From NCBI GenBank assembly GCA_038318895.1, contig JBBQCS010000003.1, positions 19,606-83,605 on the forward strand: a stretch of DNA of 64,000 bases, read 5' to 3'. The stretch is from UBA11222 sp030652895 (GTDB lineage Bacteria > Pseudomonadota > Alphaproteobacteria > UBA11222). Numbering within the stretch: position 1 is the first letter of the stretch; every line of letters starts with the position of its first letter. Positions 26,291 through 33,316 of this stretch are shown piece by piece. Below the pieces are notes generated by a model. The model did not search any database. It was not told the origin of the DNA and was given only the letters and a program-made list of their open reading frames with translations. The position numbers and the translations under genes were made by a program.

Positions 26291-26775
26291 TCATCGCGCG
26301 GCCGCCCACCGGCATTGGCTTTCGCCACCCTGTCAGCCTGATCGCCACCTGGTTTGGATGCGGGCTTTTGCCCGGTGCTCCAGGCACCTGGGGATCTCTG
26401 GCCGCGCTGCCCGTTGCCTGGGTTATTGTTATGCTTGGCGGCCCCTTGGGACTAATTGGCGCAGTGATCGCGGCATTCAGTATTGGGATTTGGGCGGCGG
26501 GGCGCTACAGTCAGGCGGCAGGACTGAAAGACTGTCAGAATGTTGTGATTGATGAGGTTGCCGGTCAATGGCTGGCGCTGGTATTTGTTCCGCTGGACCC
26601 GGCGGCCTATTTTGCGGCCTTTATTTTGTTCCGGATATGCGACATCTTCAAACCATGGCCCGCAAACTGGGCGGACCGCAACGTACCTGGCGGATTTGGC
26701 ATTATGCTTGATGATATGATTGCCGGGACTTACGCGTTAATACTGATACAGACAGGCCTATATGTGATCAAATAG
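26287..26775 (+). CDS. pgpA: Phosphatidylglycerophosphatase A
   Basis: Membrane phosphatase that dephosphorylates phosphatidylglycerophosphate to phosphatidylglycerol. The 162-residue protein has the family motifs WFGCGLLPGAPGTWGSLAAL near 20-39, NVVIDEVAGQW near 84-94 and FRICDIFKPWPANWAD near 117-132, and several membrane segments. Asp and Glu in DEVAGQ are expected metal ligands. It overlaps the end of ispDF (ATGA), so it is translationally coupled, and pncC follows 23 bp later. Confidence 0.92.
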   Translation: MIIARPPTGIGFRHPVSLIATWFGCGLLPGAPGTWGSLAALPVAWVIVMLGGPLGLIGAVIAAFSIGIWAAGRYSQAAGLKDCQNVVIDEVAGQWLALVFVPLDPAAYFAAFILFRICDIFKPWPANWADRNVPGGFGIMLDDMIAGTYALILIQTGLYVIK

Positions 26776-26798
26776 GATCGACCAGGAGATTACCCAAC

Positions 26799-27293
26799 AT
26801 GTTCCCAACCAAGACTCTGAAACTTGCGGAAATGCTGCTTGCGGATTGCAAAGCGGCGGGACTGCGTATCGCAACAGCTGAATCGTGCACTGGCGGACTG
26901 GTCGCGGCATGTTTGTGCTCCATACCCGGCGCATCATCGGTATTTGACCGCGGGTTTGTTACCTATAGCAATGACGCCAAGCGCGATTTGCTCGGAGTGC
27001 CGGGGGATCTGATGGCCGATGTCGGCTCGGTAAGCGAGCCGGTATCACGTATGATGGCCGAGGGCGCCGTGGAAAATTCCAATGCGCATCTGGCCGTTGC
27101 GGTTACCGGCATTGCCGGGCCGGGTGGCGGCACCCGGATGAAACCTGTTGGGCTGGTGCATGTGGCCGCAGCGCGCGAACGCAAACCAATTCTACACGAA
27201 ATGTATCATTTCGGCGATATCGGCCGCGAAGAAATCCGCATGGAGGCGGTGTATGCGGCGCTTGAAATATTGCACCGGCATCTGCTGCGTTAG
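26799..27293 (+). CDS. pncC: Nicotinamide-nucleotide amidohydrolase PncC (CinA C-terminal domain)
   Basis: Deamidates NMN to nicotinic acid mononucleotide in pyridine-nucleotide salvage. The 164 residues correspond to the stand-alone C-terminal domain of CinA: IATAESCTGGLVAACL near 24-39, VTYSNDAKRDLLGV near 52-65, and VAVTGIAGPGGGT near 97-109. CAGGAG lies before the ATG. It lacks the N-terminal molybdopterin-like CinA domain, which is usual for short homologues. The gene ends only 2 bp before the converging FkbM remnant. Confidence 0.92.
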   Translation: MFPTKTLKLAEMLLADCKAAGLRIATAESCTGGLVAACLCSIPGASSVFDRGFVTYSNDAKRDLLGVPGDLMADVGSVSEPVSRMMAEGAVENSNAHLAVAVTGIAGPGGGTRMKPVGLVHVAAARERKPILHEMYHFGDIGREEIRMEAVYAALEILHRHLLR

Positions 27294-27295
27294 TT

Positions 27296-28329
27296 CTAGT
27301 TGAATAGAATATCGATATGATCTCCGCCGCAGTTGGCATAGGCCTTCATAACTTTTTCTATATCCGAACCGCACGCCGTCGGAGCGCCATTGGGCTCGAC
27401 AATCGATACGCTGTACCCGAACGCCAGAACAAACTTTAAATACTCCTGCGCGCTAACCCCCGATATGCCCTGCATCAGGCCGGGGCTGAACTCACTCACG
27501 ATCACCGGATGACAGCGCCTGATTAAATCAGAAGCGCCGAGAAGGGCGTTATATTCAGCGCCTTCAATATCAATCTTGATGAAACCGACCTGCCTGTCCG
27601 CCGGAACGATGTCATCAATGCGCAGGCATGGGACGGTAGTCGCATCCGCAAGTTCCGCAGCGTCACCCGACAGGGCGGAAGTCGTTCCGTTACTGTACGC
27701 CGTGTTCAACACCAGAAGTCCAAGCTCGCGCCCTGCCCCGGCTTGCACAATCGTGACGTTCTCAAAGCCGTTGGCGCGGCGGCTGAGTTCGACAAGCTTT
27801 GCATTCTCAGGGTTGGGCTCGATGGCCATGACGCTTCCCGATGGCGTCACCAGCGCCGCGGACAGCATTGTGAAAAACCGATGTTTGCGCCAATATCCAG
27901 GACGTGCATGCCAGCCCTCAAATATTTTTGAAAAATGGCAGCAACATGTGGTTCATAGGCGCCACTTTTTACCGCCCGGCCCACTGCAGCGTCGCCGTCG
28001 CGCACATACAGCGAAAAACCATCCAGATCCTTGAGAAACAACCCCTCATCCCAGTTCTTGCTCAAGATACTATTTTTTCTGCGCGCAAACTCCAGCGAGT
28101 TCACATACGACATGACCACATCGTCCAGACTGGTCTGCCCGGCATGGGCACTATGCCCCTTCCACTCCTCCTGATTGGGCGAACGGCCAAGGATCAGCCG
28201 AAAGCAGTAAAATATGTCTTCTGGCGTCGTATGCTCCGTGTGGGGCACAGCCCATGGCGCGTCTGTTGCCAGATCGTTTCTGATTTGCACAGAATTAAAC
28301 AGTTTCCGCGCCATAGTCGGCAATCGCAT
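27296..28329 (-). pseudogene. FkbM-family methyltransferase gene with a one-base frameshift
   Basis: Two adjacent reading frames together encode one FkbM-type SAM methyltransferase of about 344 residues. The first frame (28329 to 27847) has a DUF4214-like N-terminal segment (EDIFYCFRLILGRSPNQEEW, then VNSLEFARRKNSI) and reaches the SAM-binding motif HVLDIGANIGF. The second frame (to 27296) resumes with MLSAALVTPSGSVMAIEPNPENA and contains GFIKIDIEGAEYNAL. Adding one T (an A on the plus strand) to the A5 run at 27873-27877 restores GFFTMLSAALV. GGGAG lies before the ATG at 28329. It could be a true pseudogene, a phase-variable locus or a sequencing slip. FkbM enzymes commonly methylate sugars or other glycans. 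Confidence 0.85.
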
Positions 28330-28492
28330 GGACTACTCCCATCACATGATCCTTATTTACATTGCTTGTAGTGGATAGTGGCTTTCAAGCACAAGTCAAC
28401 TTTAGCAGCCAGGACATAAAGCGATTAGTGACATTATGTGAATACCCGCTTTATCTTCGCCGCCCAATCACGCGCCAGATTTTCTCAAGGTT

Positions 28493-30223
28493 TTAGCGCC
28501 CCAAAGCTTTGAGTGCAGCGTCGGGCGCAAGGGCGGCGAAGGCCTCGTACTGGCTGAGAAACACGTTTCCGCTTAACTCTTCAAGAAAATGACTGCGCTG
28601 CAGCCGGTCCATAACGGGACCTTTGATTTCTGAAAAATGCAGTTTAACGTCTGCAGCTTTCAAGCGCGTATTAATCGCTTCAAGACTTTCCAGACCGCTG
28701 GCGTCGATGGAGTTTACGCCCGGACACATCAAAATGACATGTTTGATAGCAGGGTTTTCCGCAACAAGGTTATGCACCATGTCTTCAAGAAAACGTACAT
28801 TGGGAAAATAAAGGCTTTCGTCCACCCGTAAACTTAACACGAAGGGACTGGTCACCACTTTATGCCGCGAATTACTTCGAAAATGCTCTGTACCAGGAAC
28901 TTGCCCGACAATCGCCCAATGCGGACGGCTGGTGCGATAAAGATGTATCAAAATTGATAGCGCCACTCCGGACAAAATTCCGATCTCTACACCGGCCACC
29001 AGTGTGAATACAATTGCCGCCAACATGGCTGCGAAATCGCTTTTAGAATATATCCAGGTTCGCCTGATCGCGCCCGGATCGATAAGCGACAGTACGGCAA
29101 CTATGATCGTCGCGGCCAGTGTCGCCTGCGGCAGAAAAAACAGATATGGCGTCAAATATATGGTGACAGCGGCAATGCCAATGGCCGTGAAAGCGCCCGC
29201 GGCTGGTGTTTCGACCCCCGCATCAAAATTTACCACGGACCGGGCAAATCCGCCGGTAACGGGAAACCCACCCGATAACGACGACGCGATGTTGGCCGTT
29301 CCCAGTGCGATGAACTCCTGGTCCGGTACAATGCGCTGACGGCGCTTGGCGGCCAGCGTTTGCGCAATTGAAACCGATTCCACAAAACCAATGATGCTGA
29401 TCAGCAATGCGGGGCCGGCGAGCGTGCGCCACAGATCAAGATTAAATGACGGCATCGAAATAGGCGGCAGCCCGGCGACTATACTGCCCACAATGCGAAC
29501 CCCGGCGGCGTCGAGCGCATATCGCCAGCTGACGAACGTCGTAATGGCAATAGCCAGAATTGGTGTGGTTTTTACAACGATATCCGCCACGCGCATACCC
29601 AGACCCAGACGCAGCAGCAACCCCTTCAGACGCCAGCGTATCAAGACTTGAAAACCAATCACGGACACGCCGATCAGCAGCGTGAGCAGATTTATTTTTC
29701 CTAGTTGTGGAATAATCGCCAGGACTATTTCAACCAGGTTCTGTCCCGAGCCTTCAATACCAAGAATGTGTTTTAACTGGCCGGCGGCGATGAGAATTCC
29801 CGTTGCCGTGATGAACCCCGCAATTACCGGATGGCTCAGAAAATTCGCCAGAAATCCAAGCCGGAACAGCCCCATGACGACCAGAATCAAGCCGGATAAA
29901 AACGCAAGGCAAGTAGCCGCCAGATAATAATCAAAGCTTCCCTGGGCGGCGATGTCCCCCACTGCCACAGCAGTCATCAGCGAAACCACCGCAACCGGAC
30001 CCACCGACAATGTACGGCTTGTTCCGAACACCGTATACACCATCAACGGCAATATACTGGCGTAAAGACCGACCTGGGGTGGCAAGCCCGCCAGCATGGC
30101 ATAGGCCAAGGATTGCGGAATCAGCATCAGCGTCACGACGACCGCGGCGATCAAATCGTTAGTCAGCGCGCCGCTATTGTAGTTTCTTCCCCAATCAAGT
30201 ATTGGAAAATATTGTCTTAGCAT
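28493..30223 (-). CDS. SulP-family anion transporter with STAS domain
   Basis: A 576-residue inner-membrane carrier of the SLC26/SulP family, which moves sulfate, bicarbonate or other anions. The transmembrane core shows the family signatures VTLMLIPQSLAYAMLAGLPP near 31-50, LYASILPLMVYTVFGTSRTLSVGPVAV (split here: LYASILPLMVYTVFGTS), SLSGGFPVTGGFARS near 315-329, and ends near 430. A C-terminal STAS domain (about 450-560) includes NSIDASGLESLEAI. Substrate cannot be told from sequence. The next gene upstream is a persulfide-dioxygenase-like hydrolase, which makes a sulfur-oxyanion role attractive but unproven. Confidence 0.88.
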   Translation of the reverse strand: MLRQYFPILDWGRNYNSGALTNDLIAAVVVTLMLIPQSLAYAMLAGLPPQVGLYASILPLMVYTVFGTSRTLSVGPVAVVSLMTAVAVGDIAAQGSFDYYLAATCLAFLSGLILVVMGLFRLGFLANFLSHPVIAGFITATGILIAAGQLKHILGIEGSGQNLVEIVLAIIPQLGKINLLTLLIGVSVIGFQVLIRWRLKGLLLRLGLGMRVADIVVKTTPILAIAITTFVSWRYALDAAGVRIVGSIVAGLPPISMPSFNLDLWRTLAGPALLISIIGFVESVSIAQTLAAKRRQRIVPDQEFIALGTANIASSLSGGFPVTGGFARSVVNFDAGVETPAAGAFTAIGIAAVTIYLTPYLFFLPQATLAATIIVAVLSLIDPGAIRRTWIYSKSDFAAMLAAIVFTLVAGVEIGILSGVALSILIHLYRTSRPHWAIVGQVPGTEHFRSNSRHKVVTSPFVLSLRVDESLYFPNVRFLEDMVHNLVAENPAIKHVILMCPGVNSIDASGLESLEAINTRLKAADVKLHFSEIKGPVMDRLQRSHFLEELSGNVFLSQYEAFAALAPDAALKALGR

Positions 30224-30276
30224 GGCGTCACGCGGAAAGATGAGCTATCCGGAAATTTCATTTGATTACTGATCAT

Positions 30277-31146
30277 CTAAAAGTAATTAAGCGGAAGTTT
30301 GAGATAGCTCACACCATTTGCTTCGACAGGCGGGAAATGGCCTGCGCGCATATTTATTTGTACCGACGGCAGAATCAGGGCCGGCATATTCAACGTGGCG
30401 TCGCGCGCAGTTCGCATTTTTACGAAGTCCTCTTCACTGATCCCGTCATGCACGTGAATATTCTCTGATTTTTGTGCGGCGACAGTGGTTTCCCAGACAA
30501 ATTCCGTGCGCTCCGGGGTCTGATAATCATGGCATAAGAATAGTCTTGTTGTGGGCGGTAATGTCAGGATTTTGCGGATCGAGCGGTAAAGCGCCCGGGC
30601 GTCGCCGCCTGGAAAGTCGGCCCTGGCGGAGCCATAATCCGGCATAAACATCGTATCACCGATAAACGCCGCGTCACCTGCAAGATATGTCATGCAGGCT
30701 GGGGTATGCCCCGGCGTATGCATTGCGTGCATTTCCAGCCCGCCAACACTTAATTTTTCCCCATCGTGCATTAAGCGGTCGAATTGGCTGCCATCAACGG
30801 GAAACCCTTTCTCCGTATTGAAGATCGTTTGAAACGTTTCCTGTACATGCGTCACGAGTTCCCCAATGACTGTCTGGCCACCGAGTTGCGTCTGTAGATA
30901 TTGCGCCGCCGTCAAATGGTCTGCATGCACATGGGTCTCGATGATCCACTGAACGCGAAGATCATGTGTCCGCACATGGGCGATGATCTTGTCCGCTGAC
31001 TTGGTGTATGTGCGCCCCGCTGCCGCATCAAAATCCAGTACCGGATCGACAATCGCACATGCAGATGATCCTGGGTCCTGCACAATATAGGTGACCGTGA
31101 ACGTATGGGGATCAAAAAAACTTTGCACTATTGGGCGCATTCGCAA
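30277..31146 (-). CDS. Persulfide-dioxygenase-like metallo-beta-lactamase-fold protein (BLH/ETHE1 type)
   Basis: A 289-residue metallo-hydrolase-fold protein. The metal site begins His72-x-His74-x-Asp76-His77 (THVHADH), continues with HTPGHTP near 149-155 and GDTMF with the bridging Asp, then LPPTTRLFLCHDY. Single-iron persulfide dioxygenases (ETHE1, and Blh of the BigR regulon) share this pattern and oxidise glutathione persulfide during sulfide detoxification. The C-terminal part (NMPALILPSVQINMRAG, FPPVEANGVSYLKLPLN) matches the longer Blh-like subgroup. A typical rhodanese or BigR regulator is not adjacent. Confidence 0.85.
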   Translation of the reverse strand: MRMRPIVQSFFDPHTFTVTYIVQDPGSSACAIVDPVLDFDAAAGRTYTKSADKIIAHVRTHDLRVQWIIETHVHADHLTAAQYLQTQLGGQTVIGELVTHVQETFQTIFNTEKGFPVDGSQFDRLMHDGEKLSVGGLEMHAMHTPGHTPACMTYLAGDAAFIGDTMFMPDYGSARADFPGGDARALYRSIRKILTLPPTTRLFLCHDYQTPERTEFVWETTVAAQKSENIHVHDGISEEDFVKMRTARDATLNMPALILPSVQINMRAGHFPPVEANGVSYLKLPLNYF

Positions 31147-31236
31147 CTCCCTATTTCACGTATAAAATTCGTAAATTAAATTTGGTGCATCCGATCGATT
31201 TTGGCAAGATCAAAATCAAATTCTGGATTTGTGGAT

Positions 31237-32325
31237 TCAATCCACAGAATCGTTTTTCGCGGATTGCGCCAGTGACGTCCCCGTTACAAGGCGAAATATC
31301 GCGGGAAACACCATCACGACGAGGACAATCCTGGAAAGATGCATAAAAGAGACGTAGGCCGTAAGTGAGCCGATTGACAGCGCAATCAGGCTCATCTCCG
31401 CCAGCCCGCCTGGCGCCAGCGCCAGGATCAGGGGCTTCGGCAAATCACCAATCATCGGGGCAACGACAATGCCCGTCACGGCGGCGGCGATGACCATCAT
31501 CACCCCGGATCCGATGGCAAACATAATTGTGCGCCAGACATGTCTCAGACTGAGCCCGGCAAACCGGCAACCAATCCCGGCGCCAATAACGACCTGGGCG
31601 CACGCAACGAGTACGCTTGGCGGCGCTGCGCTTGTAAGACCGCTGATATGCAAAACCGCACTAAGCAGCATCGGTCCAAGCAGCCCACCTGCGGGCAAGC
31701 GGAATTTAGCCGCCAGTGGCACACCAATAACCGCGCACGCCGTCAACAGCGTCATATCCAGTAGATCAGGAAATCCGGCCGGTCCCGGCGGCAAAGTGGG
31801 AACATGCAGACCTTCAAAATAGCGAAAATAAACCGGTATAGTGCCGACCACGACCAGAATGCGGGTCGCGTGTACCATGCTGATCGTCGCAACATTTCCC
31901 CCCACGCTTTCACCTACGGTCATCATTTCCGTAAGGCCGCCAGGCGCACTGGAGAAATACGCCGTGGCCTGATCGAGGCCCGCTACCCTGCGGAAATACT
32001 GATAGCTCAACGTCGTAATCAACGCGACAAAGCCTATCATCACACCCATCGACGGAAGCCACTGCACAGCCTGCGAAATGATTTCGGGGTGGAACGAACT
32101 GCCAAGCATGATGCCCAGAATAGCCAGCATGACCTTGCGCAGTATCAACGACATATGGGTTGGCGCGCCCGCCAGACTGGCGGTGGTAGTAAAAAACATC
32201 GCCCCCAGCATCCACGCCAGTGGCGTGCCGATCCAGGCAAAAAAACCGCCCCCCAGGGCAGCCAGCGTCAATGTGCCGGCAAGACGCGCAGACAGCCCGG
32301 CGCGCTTCAGCGAGATCATAAGCAT
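31237..32325 (-). CDS. AbrB-family (PF05145-type) integral membrane protein
   Basis: A 362-residue, very hydrophobic protein with about ten membrane segments arranged as two similar halves. Family features are GTPLAWMLGAMFF near 34-46, SAPGGLTEMMTVGES near 146-160 and, in the second half, LALAPGGLAEMSLIALS near 310-326; the repeated APGGLxEM motif marks the duplication. The family has been labelled both AbrB and 'ammonia monooxygenase' in databases, but neither name reflects a proven function. It is unrelated to the DNA-binding AbrB of Bacillus. Confidence 0.8.
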   Translation of the reverse strand: MLMISLKRAGLSARLAGTLTLAALGGGFFAWIGTPLAWMLGAMFFTTTASLAGAPTHMSLILRKVMLAILGIMLGSSFHPEIISQAVQWLPSMGVMIGFVALITTLSYQYFRRVAGLDQATAYFSSAPGGLTEMMTVGESVGGNVATISMVHATRILVVVGTIPVYFRYFEGLHVPTLPPGPAGFPDLLDMTLLTACAVIGVPLAAKFRLPAGGLLGPMLLSAVLHISGLTSAAPPSVLVACAQVVIGAGIGCRFAGLSLRHVWRTIMFAIGSGVMMVIAAAVTGIVVAPMIGDLPKPLILALAPGGLAEMSLIALSIGSLTAYVSFMHLSRIVLVVMVFPAIFRLVTGTSLAQSAKNDSVD

Positions 32326-32343
32326 AATGCGATGGGCCCTAAT

Positions 32344-33111
32344 TCAATCTGTAAACTGTTCCATCAGGATGCGTTCGTCCAGATCATGACCGGCGTCAAA
32401 CAGGATTGGCACGGTGATATCCTCGGCCATCGAAACTTCGACCATGCCCACCTTGCGCACCTCCAGCATATCGGCAACTGCGCTGACCGGGCGTTTATCG
32501 CGCTCCAGAATTTCAAATAACACCACCGCATTCTTTGGCAGCAGGGCGCCGCGCCAGCGCCGCGGACGAAATGCGCTGATCGGGGTTAACGCCAGCACGC
32601 CTGCTTTAATCGGCAGAATTGGCCCGTGCGCCGACAGGTTGTATGCGGTGCTGCCGGCGGGCGTCGCGACAAGAACGCCGTCGCAGTTCAACTCCTCCAG
32701 GCGGGGACGCCCGTCAATAGTGATGCGGATTTTCGCAGCCTGACGTGTGGACCGCAGAAGTGACACCTCATTGATGGCCAGGCCTTCAAAAGTTTGCCCA
32801 CGCATATTTGTTGCGCGCATGCGAAGCGGGTTCAAGGTCGTGATTTCGGCCTTTTGCAGCCGTTCAATAAGGCCATCCTCAGAATATTCGTTCATCAGAA
32901 AGCCGAGAGAGCCCCGATTCATTCCGTAAATGGGAATATTACGGCCCATAAATTGATGAATCGTCTGCAGCATCTGTCCGTCACCACCGAGCGCCACAAT
33001 CACGTCAGCCTGGTCCGGCGGCGTGGCCGCATAGCGATCACATAAAATCAGAAGTGCATCCTGTGCCTCTTGGGAATCCGATGCGACAAACGCAATTTTT
33101 TTGTACGCCAT
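32344..33111 (-). CDS. nadK: NAD kinase
   Basis: Phosphorylates NAD to NADP. The 255-residue cytosolic protein has the diacylglycerol-kinase-like GGDG motif in VALGGDGQMLQ near 40-50, NRGSLGFLMNEY near 65-76, the NAD-site region NEVSLLRS, and the Gly-rich LVATPAGSTAYNLSAHGPIL (near 150-169). Length is typical of the shorter alphaproteobacterial enzymes. It lies 18 bp before the AbrB-family gene, so the two may share a transcript. Confidence 0.94.
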   Translation of the reverse strand: MAYKKIAFVASDSQEAQDALLILCDRYAATPPDQADVIVALGGDGQMLQTIHQFMGRNIPIYGMNRGSLGFLMNEYSEDGLIERLQKAEITTLNPLRMRATNMRGQTFEGLAINEVSLLRSTRQAAKIRITIDGRPRLEELNCDGVLVATPAGSTAYNLSAHGPILPIKAGVLALTPISAFRPRRWRGALLPKNAVVLFEILERDKRPVSAVADMLEVRKVGMVEVSMAEDITVPILFDAGHDLDERILMEQFTD

Positions 33112-33316
33112 GACTGGCCTGACCGCCGAAGCAATTAATTCTGGGCTGAACCCTGATTACAGCGCATTTAATAGGGTGAATGAACGGCTTTGTCCATTAT
33201 TGTGCGTGGACCGTGCAAGGACGCCATGGTCAAAACCAAACAGAACGCAGGCAGATTCAGCACGCCATCTGTGATGAAAATGAGAATTTTGCGATTACCC
33301 CTGCGTCCTTGTAACG

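Noticed and set aside
31260..31330. Possible dispersed repeat resembling the fba-thiE palindromic patch
   Set aside because: It falls within the C-terminal codons of the AbrB-family gene and has no real inverted repeat.
31804..32520. 238-residue plus-strand frame
   Set aside because: Antisense to the AbrB-family gene and nadK; it is very rich in His, Arg and Gln, as shadow frames are.
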